Shown one piece after another: positions 1 through 11,690 of a stretch of DNA of 64,000 nucleotides. Each line of letters opens with the position of its first letter. Positions within the stretch are counted from its first letter, which is position 1. This DNA comes from Typhlomys cinereus. Taxonomy: Eukaryota > Chordata > Mammalia > Rodentia > Platacanthomyidae. A model generated the notes under the pieces. That model saw only the letters and a program-made list of their open reading frames with translations, did not search any database and had not been told where the DNA came from. The DNA lies in assembly GCA_023101885.1 (NCBI GenBank), contig JALPQD010000102.1, positions 4,896,971 through 4,960,970 of the forward strand, written 5' to 3'. The translations under genes were made by a program, and so were the position numbers.

Positions 1-1364
1 CTTACAAAAACTCTCACTTTAAAGGAAATTAACAAAATCATTATACTCTTCATACATGCGAGGTAATGAACAAAACATTTTATGAGCTTCTTACACTTTT
101 ACAAAGATTGCAATGAGGTAGATTTAATTGTTTCCATTTAAAAATGGAAGAGCTCAATCTCATAGAGATTGTTTGCTTTGCAGAAGTCTACATGTAAAGA
201 CATTGAACCCAGCGTGATGCCCTGAACTCTACACCAAAGCCTTTGGCTGCACTCAAGGGCTGAGAAGTGACATCACTGTGATCCTCAAAGCGGGTTCCTG
301 GAGCAGCCCCATGGGAATCACTGGGACTTCAAAGAAATGCAAGCTCTCAGGTCTCACTCACCCCAGGCTTACAGAAAGAACCAGTAACCCTGGGACTAGG
401 ATGCAGAATCTGTTTCAACAAGACCCCTGGTGATTTTAATGAAGGCCAAAGTTGCAGAACCACTCTTCCATTTCATTCTCAGTCCCCTAGAGAAACAAAG
501 CAGAACTCTGCAAACAAACTCTGAATTCTTTCATGGGTGTGGAAGGTAAAGAATTCAACGATGAGCTCATTGTTTCCCGAAGGCTGGTGTTCCTCAGCCC
601 AAGCTGTTTTGCACTGCATTTCACTGTGACCTGGACAGGGGACTCACTAACCAGTACTGAACTGAGGTCATTTCCAAGGAATCCTGGTTACCAAGTGTCA
701 GTGCTGTGATAGGGCATCCTATGAAGCTGTAGCTAAAACTTTTTTTTACAATGTGCTTAGACATATTGTCACCTGCAATTCTCATGCATATTTAATTACC
801 TCCTTTTTTCCCAAACTTAATCTTCAGAGACCTTCAAAAAGAAAATGCAGAAATCAGTTGGAAAATAAAGCAAGGAGTATTTCAATCAAGTGAGGGAATA
901 ATAGGAGGTCTTAACAGAAAGAGTGACTGCTGTACCCTATGTGTCAAGAACTGTGCTAAGCAGAAAAATTTCTGCGTTTGCTCCATCCCTGCAAGAAACA
1001 GATAAGGTAGACCCAAGAAGTCCTAACTGCAGAAGATGAAAGTGCTGCTTGAGAAGCTTGCAGAAGAGTGAATGTTAAGAGAGTAAGAGCCTGAAGGAGT
1101 GATCTGTCCTCTATTTGTGACAGGTTTGCTGAACCCAAGAATTCACTGCAGTGAATTCTACCTCCACTAAACCTGACCAACAGTTGGTCGATCAGCGTTT
1201 CACCATGGATAAGGGAAGATCTCTAGAAACACTACACTGTTGAAGGCTGATGGCAATCAAAGAAGCAGAGCTTCCTTACTCAATGATTTACTCACTGATG
1301 GGTCAGCCATACTCAATAGGCACTTGCTAGTACAACCATACCAGATAGCCCAGTGTATCACACA

Positions 1365-1675
1365 TGAAAAAAAATATAGACACAGGAGGGAGACTGGTTG
1401 GGAAAAAGAACATATGAGGTGGGACAGGAGTGGGGATGGGATTGGGTAATAAGAGGTGAAAACACAACGATTCATTCTATTTATGTATGAAAGTGTCAAA
1501 GAATAATAATAAAAAAGAATCTTCCCTTCAAAGACACATGAAAAGGAGAGGGACTGAAAGGGAAGAAGAATTATAGTGGGAAAAGTCAAGGGTAGGATTG
1601 GAAATTAAGGTGTGAAAATATAAATTCACTGTATTCATGTATAAAATTCTAAAAAATAAAAGAAAAAGAAACTTG
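1365..1675 (+). mobile_element. Two consecutive L1 3'-end-like fragments
   Basis: Two G/A-rich segments (about 1380-1520 and 1540-1675) each end in a similar block, 'atgtatgaaa' or 'atgtataaaa', followed by an A-rich AATAA tail. This resembles the purine-rich 3' UTR and tail of old rodent L1 copies. Two ends of one type back to back suggest a second insertion into or next to the first tail. No coding remnant is visible. Confidence 0.45.
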
Positions 1676-1682
1676 CTTTCTG

Positions 1683-2060
1683 TTGCAGTTACTTTTTCTG
1701 TTGCTGTGAGGCAACACTCAGATACAAACAATTTAAGAGGAGAAATGGAAATTTACTTGGCCAATGGGTCCAGAGGAGACACAGTTCCTTTATGGTTGGA
1801 AAGGCATGGCGGGTGGCAGAAGCTAGAGGTGCCTTAAGTCACATCCACTATGGAGGATGTGAGAGCAAGCTGCAGTTGCGAGAGTAGATTACTAATTGAA
1901 ATAGGGGCGGCTAACTAACCTCAAGGCCTACCCCCTGTGAAGTGTTTTCCTCCAGCAAGGCTCCGCCTCCTAAAGTTGCTATAACTTCCCAAACATCAAC
2001 ACCAGCTAAGAATGCAAACATACGAGCCTATGGGGGACAACTCACATTTTAAACCATGAC
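1683..2060 (+). mobile_element. Dispersed repeat, family R1, copy 1
   Basis: A block of about 370 bp with recognisable relatives at 7300-7660 and 62857-63180 in this window. Shared landmarks in order are a 'ggcagaagct' segment, 'ctcaaggcc', 'cctccagcaa', 'cttcccaaac' and a final 'tgggggaca...aaccatgaca'. I recognise the pattern as a common rodent interspersed repeat but cannot assign its class. Short frames inside it carry no known domain. Confidence 0.5.
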
Positions 2061-3179
2061 ACCTTCGTTCTCATAGCCAGTGGGAAGTCCATCCCTACTT
2101 ACTGGTCCAAGATGCATCTCATTTGATTCTTCTTTATGCCAATGTAATTTAAATTTATCACCTAAAACTGTCCTTCAGAGGTCAGTCAGAGAATACGGCA
2201 TCCTGGTACACTGATGTGACCAAAGTGGCTCTGGGAGAGCTGTCTGCTGTTACCCTGACAGGCCAATCTGTTCTTGTCTCATTAAGCATGGCTGTACCTT
2301 TTTCTTCATGGACAGGGTTCTAGGTTTGCAAATCATTGAATGCTTATATCCAAACGAATGAATAGAAAAGAAACAAAAGGTATCCACTCCGTTGACACAA
2401 AACATATTGAGTGCCAAATGCTGCACAGCAAGAGCAGCAGCCACTGCAAGTACTTTTGAAGGTGAGGCCATCTTCATCACTCACCACTTCATAAAACCTG
2501 CAAAGACCAGATCTAAACATTAAGCCTCCGAGAAAACCCCACGACTCAGGGGCTGTCGAAGAGCCAGAGAGAAATGATTACTCTCTTTGCTCAATGTCAA
2601 AGCAGTCTGCTGGGGCACGAGGCTTGAAGGTACAAGGAAAATGGAGCAGATGACAAAATTAAAACAACCCAAGCTTGGAAAATATAAGACTTTTTGTTCT
2701 AGTCTTCACCTAAGAAACTTTAAAAACAAACCAAATCAAAACAGAGGCTCTGGAATAAAATACGGTCAAGTGAGGCCTGTGGTATAAGTTGGGCTGTGTC
2801 CTTCCTCTCTTTGCCAAAGTTCTAACTGGTAGCTATAAAGAATGTGACCTTGATAAGAAGCAAGGGTACTCCTGATGTACACTACTGAATTGAGACCACA
2901 GTTCATAGACTGAGCTTCTGATCCAATGTGACTGGCGTCCTTTAGGAAGACATCCCTGGTGTCTGGGACATGGTTCTGCTGTTAGAGTGTTTGTCTTTCA
3001 CTAAGCTCTGAGTTTGTGGATTCGGAAAACAGGAGATTCCACTTACTGTTTCCCTGGTGATACTGGAATCTCAGTCTCTACCCTTAAGTTAAATCAACTG
3101 GGTCAGCCACCTGGCCAGGATCCCCTCCTCCCAGGAATGTGTGCCAACAAGATGAGAGGGGTTATTCTCAGTACCACAT

Positions 3180-3330
3180 AAAACAGAATTCTGGCACACA
3201 TCTATAACCTCCACATTTGGGGGGTAGAGGAAGAGGGTCACTAGTTCAAGGTAACCCTTGGCTACATAGCAAGTCCGAGACCAGCCTGGACTCCATGAGT
3301 CCTCCTGAGTTTCAAAAAGAAAGAGAACAA
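3180..3330 (+). mobile_element. B1/B4-like SINE fragment
   Basis: It contains degenerate 7SL-type landmarks: a 'tggcacacatctataacc' start, a G-rich middle, 'gttcaaggtaacc', 'tacatagcaagtccgagaccagcctgga', then an A/G-rich tail. This is the usual order in rodent B1 and ID-B1 composites. It is diverged and therefore old. No target-site duplication was identified. Confidence 0.5.
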
Positions 3331-4317
3331 AATGAAGAAAAGGTAACTGGGGAAACTGGGAGAATGTGGGCATAACAATGAAAGCACAGTTACATAGACA
3401 CAAACAAAGGGATACCAGAGTTTGTCAGTATGGGGAGACGATATCATACCTCTCCCAAATATGTCCTCAGAAGCAGAATTGACTTCCAAAGACAAAGGTA
3501 GCCTGCCTTGCTCTCCTCTTAAGAAGAAAGGACAACCACTACAGAGACTTGAAGCCCTTATCAGCCTGAAGCCCAGACAAGAGAAAGTTATGCCCGCTGT
3601 ATTAACTAACCTTTATCTACAATTATGTGCCTTCTCTTTTCCAAACTCCTGTCTGCAGAGAATCTTCTCTTCTCGTTTGTCTTGTCCCTTCTCTCTGGAT
3701 GACTCCAGATAAGCTAGAATGTAAACAACCTCTGAGAATAACTTGCTCCTCCAGATAACTCCCATGACTGTCCCACCTGGACAGAGTCCCCACCTCCCTG
3801 GGCATTTGTTCTATCTGCAAGTGTGCCAACAAGACGCCAGGGGCTGCTTTTCCTTTCCAAAAGCCATATTCAGTTACCCCCTTCCCAATCTTTTTTCTTC
3901 TTCCTCACTCTACCAGACACAAACAAAAGCAGGAGGAATCCCCCAAAATGTCTTTTTCAAAAAGCTCTTGAATCTTTCAAAAGGCAAATCTCTCTTCTGT
4001 GTTTTCACCTAAACTTCTGATTTAATATCAGTACTTTTCCTAAGACTAACCTCTTTGACACGTGGCCACCTTTCCAATCTCTAAGCATGCTTAGATCCTT
4101 AGATTCCCAGGGTCTCTGATCCATTGCTTTTTTGTTCTAAAATAAATGTAAATAACAACCTTTCCCTCCACTTAATAATTCTTTATTTCATGATGAAACC
4201 AAATGCAAATGCCCTTAGACCTGGAACCAGGACTTCCCTGCAAGTTTCAGAGAAAAGATGGCTTTACTGATGCCTTGATTTTGAACTTGATTTCAGAATT
4301 GAGACAGTCTGTTTGTT

Positions 4318-4980
4318 GTCTGCAGTTGTTATGGTTGCATTTCCATGTCAACTTGACAGTTGCAGACTGTTTGGTGGCAGCTGTGGAAGGTTAATGGTTA
4401 GAATGGCCCCTGAACAAGCCTACAGTTACTTGACTGACTTCTGTGGAGAACCCAGCCCACATGGGTGGTACTTTCCAGTGGTGGACAGGATAACAGGAGG
4501 TACGAGGAGGAGGAACTTGCTCTTCCCTTATCCGGTGTCAACTTGCTGTGGAGTCCACTCTGTGTGTACATTCTTCACCTTTAGAGCGCCGTGGCCTTCT
4601 CTGTTGCTGCTGCTGCTGCCTCCACTCTTGGCTGACTTGGAGCTTTACCTTTTCCATCACATTGTTGCTGTTCCTGCTGCTTTTGGAGCCTGGTCTCTAG
4701 GCCTTGTTACTGTTCACTGTTCATTGCCAACATTAGAGCCCAGCTGTTCTTCACCGACGTTGGAACCCAGCGTCTTTGACCCTCCACAGGAGCAAAGGCT
4801 TGAGACCTTCTCAGGATCTTTTGGCTTTGTGGAACATTTCAGCCAGGAAGGAGACTGCTGCAGGCAGCTATCTTGAAGGATGCTATTTTTATTGTGAGTT
4901 ATTTTTTTAATAAATTTGTTTATATATACTACATTCTATAGATTCTGTTTCTTCAGAAAACCCTGATTAATACAGCAGCC
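4318..4980 (+). mobile_element. LTR-like (MaLR/ERVL-type) element
   Basis: This segment starts with 'tgtcaacttgac'-type sequence and ends near 'ttcttcagaaaaccctgattaatacag', with a pyrimidine-rich centre and AATAAA at about 4909. That layout is typical of mammalian MaLR-class LTRs. A 187-codon open frame at 4313-4876 lies inside it but is leucine-, serine- and cysteine-rich with no domain, and I treat it as chance. Class assignment rests on pattern memory only. Confidence 0.4.
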
Positions 4981-5305
4981 ATCAGCCTGTGGTACTTAAA
5001 TACAGAGGCCCAAGCATGTTCATATATGAGATAATATATCAGAGAAAAGGAAGTGTTAAGAAATCGGGAACTACAGACACAAGCTAGCCAGGGCCTTTTC
5101 TTCCCTGGAAGGTGGGAAGGTGACAGGTTCTTCTCAACCCAGAGGGCAGTCAAGGGCAGCAGTTCTGTCCTCTGCCAGCAGGCGGCATTAGTGGCCCTCA
5201 AGGATGGCTAACAAGACAGACTGGTGCTAGCCTTCCTCAGCAATGCAACTAGGAAGTCTGAAGGAGATGTTGGCACACATCCTCACTCAAGGGAGAAATA
5301 TACTT

Positions 5306-5704
5306 TCCAGCTTCACATTTGTGTTTTTTTTTTTGCAATTCACATTGGGATTTTACTACTTTTCTTTTCTTTTTTTTTTTTTTTTTGAAATTTTCCCAAT
5401 AGCAAATTTTATTTATTTATTTATTTTTTATTAAAAATTTAATTATACATTTTAAAATTTTTTACCAGTTCCCTCCCTCCCCCCTCCTCCCCCCGAACCC
5501 CCTCCTCCCCCTCCCCTTCCCCCAGTGCCTCCCCCCCAATTCCCAGAGAGTCCTTTATTGTGTACGCCTAACTCTCCACTGGGTCCTCCTCTCCGATGAC
5601 ATATAAGGACCCAGTGGCATTTCCGTAAGCCCTTTCTCTTGTTCCCCTTAAGCATAAGATCACTACTATGGCTGTCAATCCCTTGCCTCCAGCTTCACAT
5701 TTGT
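5306..5704 (-). mobile_element. 5'-truncated L1 3' end with two extra A-tail segments
   Basis: A minus-strand L1 3' UTR (5407-5687) shares its G-rich tract and 'ccacttggg...catgtc'-type region with the copies at 25910-26441, 55860-56410 and 57278-57908. A perfect 17-bp duplication, tccagcttcacatttgt, flanks it at 5306-5322 and 5688-5704. Beyond the L1's own A-rich end, read on the minus strand, lie a non-L1 segment (5387-5406), an A17 run (5370-5386), a second non-L1 segment (5335-5359) and an A11 run (5324-5334) before the duplication. That is the structure expected of 3' transduction, possibly in two rounds. Confidence 0.8.
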
Positions 5705-6343
5705 ATTTGCAAATACAATGATTTCCTTACAGGTGTTTCAGAACTCAAGCACAGGACTGACCCAGGGGCCACCCAGGGGCAGCAAACAAGAGCAGAAAGA
5801 GAAATGGGGCTCAGAAAGACAGGTAAACGCATGCTGTTTGAGATGTGTTTCCCATGAAACGTGGATAATGGTAGGGAGCTTCAACCCCTCAGAATCGCCT
5901 ATTTTTATGATTAGCCCTCCCATCCGCTTTCTATGGGATCTGAATCTCACCCCCTGGCTTTCTTCCCACCGCTCCACAGCAGCAGGTACTGCCTCTCCTT
6001 GGCCCAATCTCGGCAAAGCAGTTGCTTCTAAAGTGGAAGAGCCCTTCTAACTGCTGCCTGGCTGACTCTACTGCTTTGCTTCCATCTGTTGACAGCTCCC
6101 CATGTACAGCTTGTGCCTAGACTTCAAGGTTGAGCACAGGTCTTGTGCATGCAAGTCTACTCCATGTACATGTTTCTATGCCTTGCATATCAACTCATCC
6201 TTTCCTCCCCAGCTGTTTCTTCTCCCGGTGATACTCATGCAGCACTTGCCTGGCCTTTACCTGTGTCTCCTCACCCAGTCCTCAAAATCACTCTCTTCCT
6301 TGGGGCTCCACTGTTACCCTTATTCCATAGGTCAAGCCAGAGA

Positions 6344-6837
6344 CACAGATGTGGCACCATTGATTCACCTAATCTTGGGCTCCTGAACAGACAAGCCCAA
6401 ACAAGTACGGACATGTCCCAATAGAGGAACCATACAGGCAGAGAGATGAACAACCAATGGGAAGGAGGGATGAATAACCAATGGGAAGGAGGAATGAATG
6501 ACCAATGGGAAGGAATAAACAACCAATGGGAAGCTGCCATCTAACCTGCCTCTGCAATGGACACCTAGTAAACAGCTAAATGATTGATGGCTGCTCCCCC
6601 TCACCCCCAGTGGAGAGGTGGCAACACCTGATTTGACCCCTGACCCTATATAAGCTCAAGCACTTCCTGAAATAAATGAATCTGAAGCAAACTTGTCCAC
6701 TGCTTGCGTCTCACTTGATTCCTGGGGTCTGGGTGGTGAACCCGAGCCTGCTCACCCCCTTGCCTCGAGCCCCAAGGCTCTGCCATTTCCCCCCTCCTTT
6801 CCCCAGCTGGCCCAGCAGGGATTCAGCAACACACAGA
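6344..6837 (+). mobile_element. Solo LTR (ERVK-class likely) with CCAAT repeats
   Basis: A 482-bp LTR (6350-6831) starts TGTGGCACC and ends CAACA. It is flanked by the 6-bp duplication cacaga at 6344-6349 and 6832-6837. It carries four CCAATGG boxes (6454, 6478, 6502, 6523), a TATA box TATATAAG at 6647-6654 and AATAAA at 6671-6676. A 6-bp duplication is characteristic of ERVK/betaretrovirus-class integration. No internal viral genes lie beside it, so it is a solo LTR left by recombination between the two LTRs of a provirus. Confidence 0.72.
6647..6654 (+). promoter_or_regulatory. LTR TATA box
   Basis: TATATAAG lies about 120 bp downstream of the last of four CCAATGG boxes and 17 bp upstream of AATAAA. 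That order is the expected U3 promoter layout of a compact LTR. Whether it is active is not visible from sequence. Confidence 0.55.
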
Positions 6838-7299
6838 GAGATGAACAAATTCACCTAAGGTCCCTCCAAATCCAATGCCTCATTCATCAGCGTGTGCAGA
6901 TTGCTGTGTGAGGACCCCCTAGGGTGCACACCAAGCTTCTTTGCCACCATCTACATCATAGTCATCATTTTCCTGGATGTAGACCTCTGCAGTGACCTCT
7001 CTTTGCTTCCTTCATTTGCTCACTTCCAATCATTTCCCATGTGGCAGCTGAGCTTCTATTATAGACCCAAGTCACATGTCACTTGTCTATTAACACCATT
7101 CTCCAGCTACTAATGTCCAAACTCCTCACATCAGTTCTTGTGGCCCCAGCCTTATCACCTTCCTCTGGAGTCAGTCTCTCATTTGCTTATCATACTTCTG
7201 CCCTCTCAAAGTATGACTTCTCCCACCTTAATGCTTATGACTCTGTTGCCTCCTGTCCCTAGAAGGTCTTCCTCCCTTCAGACCTCTCTTAGAGGCCAT

Positions 7300-7660
7300 T
7301 GTCTCTGACTGTTATAGTGAAAAAATACTGTGACCAAGTCAGCTTAAGGAAGAAAGGGTTATTTGTTTGGTTTAAGGTTTCAGAGGGGATTGAGTCCATT
7401 AACGGCAGGAAACCCATAGCAGAAAGCCTGACAACAGAAGCAGGAGAGTCAGGCCACCACAGCCATCAGGGGGGCAGACAGCAAGAGACAAGGAGGAAGT
7501 GAGACCAGCCTACCAAACCTCAAGGCCCACCTCCAGTAACATGCTTCTTCCAAAAGACTCTACTTTCTAAAGGTCTCACTACCTCCCAAACAGCAGCACT
7601 AGCAGGGGACCAAGTATCCAGCCAAACACATGAGCTTGTGGGAGACAGTAACTGACAATC
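7300..7660 (+). mobile_element. Dispersed repeat, family R1, copy 2
   Basis: It has the same order of landmarks as 1683-2060: 'aaaatactgtgaccaagtcagctta', 'aggaagaaagggtt', 'caaggcccacctcc', 'cacctcccaaacagcagcac' and 'catgagcttgtgggaga'. It is diverged from copies 1 and 3. Confidence 0.5.
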
Positions 7661-8504
7661 AGATCACCTAGCATTGAACCTTTGATTTAAGGCACATAAT
7701 GAGAACCTGCAGTCCAGTAGCCCTGTCCCCTCCAGACCCATGACATTCAGTCATGTCTCCCCCTGTTTACCCCTCCCTTTCCACCTCCTCTAAAACAAAG
7801 ATCCAGAAGGCAGGGACATTTTATATTTGTCACCTAGCCTACTTCATAGTCTTCAGAGAGAGACTTGACAGGCAACTGAATGAGCTGGTGGAGAGCTGGT
7901 GGACAGCAAGATAATGAACCCCAAGGAGAGAGATTTCCCCGGGTGGACACTAGGCACTTGGCTTCCTCATTAAGCTACTTTCTTGAAATATATGTGGGGT
8001 GGGCTATGCCCTTGAGCCACTGGAGCACTGAGATGTCCCCCAATTCTGTCCATTGATTCTATTGGCTTTTCCTTCCCATCTCTCTAAGCACTTGAATCTT
8101 GCCCAACAGAAGCAGCAAAAACCCAACTGTTTGGAGAGTGATCAAAACATCAGGCCCCCATTAAATCTTTAGAAACACCAAGATCTTCCTCGGAATAATT
8201 CAAACAAATAATATTTGTTTGAAGCAAGTTATGGGTGATTTATATTCCTCTTCTTTTGAATCATTTAGCAGTATCTAAGAATTATATTTTTTGTTCTTCT
8301 ATCAAAGTCAAGTGCTTAAGAATTAATGATCAAATTTTCCTTCCAGCCAAGAAGACAGGGAACTGAAGATTAATGTGGTGACCCTGGCTATATCCTCGGC
8401 TCCATGTGCCCAGCTTCACTGTCTATCCAAGGGATATGCAGTCTGACTGACAGAGTATTCAGTTCACTAAAATGGGGAAACATAACCGACTTCACCTTGC
8501 ATGG

Positions 8505-8990
8505 TCCTTGGTTGTCTTGTTCAGCCCAGGCTGCCATGACAGTGACATATAACATATGACATAACAGTGCTATAGACTAAGTGACATATAAATAGCAGAA
8601 ATTTGTTTCTTCCAGTTTTGGAATCTAGAAAATTCAAATCAAGGCACCTTCAGATTGATGTCTGGTGAGAGTCCATGTTCTGGTTCATGGATGGGGCAGA
8701 TGGCAGAAAACACTAATTAGCCTTCTTCAACTTTTTTCTTATAAGAACCTAAGCTCAACTGTTAGGGCTATGCTCTCATTAGCTCATTGCCCCCTAAAAG
8801 CGCCACATCATCACACCATCACTACGGGGGTGAGAAATTTAGATCGTAACCCTGGCTTGACAGGATTTGGTGACTACATGATGACACTCCATCCAACTCA
8901 CAGCTGCAGGAATGGGGAACCTACCCATCATCTATTCTCTATAATATTCTGGGAAGAATATTTCTTGCAAAAAAGTTCCTGACTCAGAGG
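8505..8990 (+). mobile_element. Old mammalian interspersed repeat
   Basis: The order 'cagcccaggctgccatgacagtgac', 'cagaaatttgtttcttccagttttgg', 'tctggtgagagtcc', 'ttataagaacc' and 'catcacaccatcac' matches a repeat I know from many mammalian genomes, but I cannot name the family with certainty. It is strongly diverged, consistent with insertion before the rodent radiation. Confidence 0.4.
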
Positions 8991-8999
8991 AAGTTTGAC

Positions 9000-9200
9000 A
9001 TTCACACAAAAGGATGTTCCAGGGGATGGGAGGGGGTAAGGGGGAGGCACTGGGAGAAGGGGAGGGAGGAGGGTGAAAGGGGAGGAGAGGGTACAAGGGG
9101 GACTGGGGAAAGGTGGAGGGAGGGAGAGGACTGGGTTACCTATTGAGTTTCTATGATTGGGGAAAAATAAGTTAATTAATTAATTTTTAAAAAATGCCTG
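9000..9200 (+). mobile_element. L1 3' end
   Basis: A G/A-rich tract (gggaggcactgggagaagg type) is followed by 'ttacctattgagtttctatgattgg' and an A/T-rich tail. It has the same architecture as the L1 3' ends at 56220-56410 and 57780-57900. The 5' side is truncated to about 200 bp. No clear duplication was found. Confidence 0.65.
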
Positions 9201-9909
9201 AATCTTTGATGCCTACCTGACACAATGGCAAAGTAGATTAATTATGGTTTACTTACAAATTTTACTTATGAATTTTTTGGGGAAGTGACAATCCTAATAA
9301 AATTTTCAGAATTAAGAGTGCCTTTTACATGGGGCAAATGACTGTTTAGTAGGCCTGAGGTCCTGAGTCTAATCCCAACTCCTGCAGAGAATGTTTCCTA
9401 GTTGCCCATTAAAGGCAGGGAAGAAAACTCCTGGAGCAGCTCATGAGGAAAATATAGGACTTAGTGTCCCTTGAAGAGACCTAAAGCATCATAAAAAATA
9501 AATAGATTGTGACACCTCCACAAACCTCTCTCTAATCTCATCCCCTTCTCTTACTTACTCGGAAGTTTCTTGCTGTTCTCAAATACACCCCTGAATGCCT
9601 CAGAGCTTTCTACCTGTCTGGGCACCTCTGTCTGGGTACTCTCCCCTAGAGACCTCCTCCCAGGCAATTACTTCATCCATATGGAATTCTCTTCATGTAT
9701 CAGATCAGGAAATAATAAAACCCAGACCAGAGTAAGGAGCCAGCTCTCAAACCTGATGCCCTGAGTTTAACCCCCAGAAGCCCATGGGAAGGAAGAAGAG
9801 ATACCCTTTGAGTTCAAATAAATAAACAAAATATTAAAAAAGAAACAATCTAAAATATTTTTAAGAAGAAGATAACACACCCCACACTACTATTATCAAC
9901 CTCACATGC

Positions 9910-10104
9910 CAGTGCTTAAAATGGGGTTCATACATTATATACTTATTTCTTTTCTATTAATCTTTCCTAATAAAATGCAGACTCTGTGCTACTATAATCT
10001 TAAATATCAGTGCTTGAAACGGGGCTCATACATTATACACTTATTTCTTTTCTACTAATCTTTCCTAATGAAATAAAAATGTAGGCTCTGTGCTATTATA
10101 ATCT
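9910..10104. repeat. Two-copy tandem duplication, unit about 98 bp
   Basis: Positions 9910-10000 and 10008-10104 repeat in the same order: 'cagtgctt', 'catacattata', 'cttatttcttttcta', 'aatctttcctaat', 'ctctgtgcta' and 'tataatct'. The copies differ by scattered substitutions and a short insertion near 10072. The second copy runs directly into the (CT)n tract. Confidence 0.85.
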
Positions 10105-10108
10105 CTCT

Positions 10109-10168
<60 letters not shown>
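10102..10168. repeat. (CT)n microsatellite
   Basis: A nearly pure CT/TC dinucleotide run of about 65 bp with two short interruptions, immediately following the 98-bp tandem duplication. Confidence 0.95.
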
Positions 10169-10725
10169 ATCAGAAGAGTCTAAGTCTGCCACTTAGATCG
10201 TCAGGTGTTAGAATAAAAAATCGTCATCTTGCCTGGGATTTGCTTCTTTTAATAATTCTCAAATGACACTACCATATTATTCAAGGTTCCTTCCAGACCA
10301 CATGTCAAGATCCTACAAATGCACTCTTCACCTTTTCCAATGCTGTCTCCCGGGACTAGCTGAACTCCCAGGTAACATGCCTGCAAAATGCAGGCGAGAT
10401 GAAAACACAGAGAGATGAGAGAGAAAAAAAAAGACCCAAGAGGTGAAGATGGAGTGAAGGATGGACTTTAGAATCTTCTGCGTTTCTGATTTATTCTCAT
10501 TTAGCTCATGTGAGACCCATGTGTTTTTCATACTGTACAGTCCTTTCAGATCCTGCTTAACTGCTTTGCACTTACAGACTTTCAAGGGTGTGGAATTATA
10601 GCTTCTTATTCTTCTAATTTAAAATGTTTTCTTTTTTATTCAACACGGATTCACCAGGTTTACTGATGATGTTCATTAGCTCACATATTGTAGTTCTATC
10701 ATGATTAAACATGAAGGAGGGGACA

Positions 10726-10741
10726 CCCCCCCCCCCCCCCC
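10726..10741. repeat. C16 homopolymer
   Basis: A run of sixteen C residues sits between 'ggaca' and 'ggcttggg'. Long C runs are rare and are prone to length error in both replication and sequencing. Confidence 0.9.
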
Positions 10742-11609
10742 GGCTTGGGTAAGGGAGTGGGAGGAACAGTTCTTCAAGTTCATTCCACTCATTCCCAGGA
10801 AGCCTGTCTCCTCACTCAGACTGAGGAATTCTTTGCTTCTAGGCTTCACCCTGAAACAAAGCAGTGTTGTTATGATTTGAAATCCAGGTTTAACCTGTCT
10901 TTTACCCTTCAGAGGGCCAATGCTCTGTGTATCAATATTATCGGGAGAAACTCCAGGCGACAGGGTTTCCAAACACACTAGACAAGGAAGTTACAATGAC
11001 ATTAAAGACTATCTAACCACGGAAGAGCAGCTTCCCTCCACCCCTACCTTGCCTGCCTCTTGTTACAAAGGATGCAAAAAATCAGTTTCAGGATTAAAAA
11101 AAAAATTAGCTTCAAAGCCAAATCTTCTGCAAATGTGTCAGACTGAGAGAAACAGGGAAGGAATTCAGCGTCATTCTCACAGGTTCCTCACCCCTTTGTT
11201 TAAACTTGTATGTTCGTGAAGAGTAGACATACCAGGAAAGAAGGTATATGGGATGGCCCTGCCTAAGCCAGGAAAAGGAAATGAGGTGTCAAACCCTTTG
11301 AATCCAGACCAATAGCATCCAAATGCCAGGGAAAAAAATCACTGAAAATTTCCACAAGTTCTGTCACCTACACACTGCACCTTTCCTGAGAGTGCAGTCA
11401 CTGGTCTCACTACTGTAAAGGAATGGCAGAAATGAAACCATCATGTCCCCAGAGTCCAATGACAGCTCCAGGAAGGAAAGGAAGGGTCACATGGGGAAGA
11501 GCAGCTTCACTCTGCCTCTTTCCACGAACACACACATCCTGGGTGTGTTATTCCCGTCTGTAAACTACTGCTCTTTGCAGCATTGCTCAGATTTCCACCA
11601 TCAAAGGTT

Positions 11610-11690
11610 CCCTACAGGGGCTGGGGAGATGGCACGATGGTTAAAGTGTTTGCCACCCAAGCAAAAGGACTAGAGTTAGGGTCCCCAGAA
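11610..11690 (+). mobile_element. B2/B3-type SINE head fragment
   Basis: 'ggggctggggagatggcacgatggttaaagtg' is the tRNA-derived head (A-box region) of the B2/B3 SINE family. It continues to 'ccccagaaccc' and then stops. It is a short truncated copy. Confidence 0.6.

Noticed and set aside
4313..4876. 187-codon plus-strand open frame, the second longest in the window
   Set aside because: It lies wholly inside an LTR-like element, has a low-complexity Leu/Ser/Pro composition and no domain, and lacks splice or promoter context.
10102..10168. Regular repeats considered as a CRISPR-like or regulatory array
   Set aside because: It is a plain dinucleotide microsatellite with no spacers; nothing else in the window has array structure.
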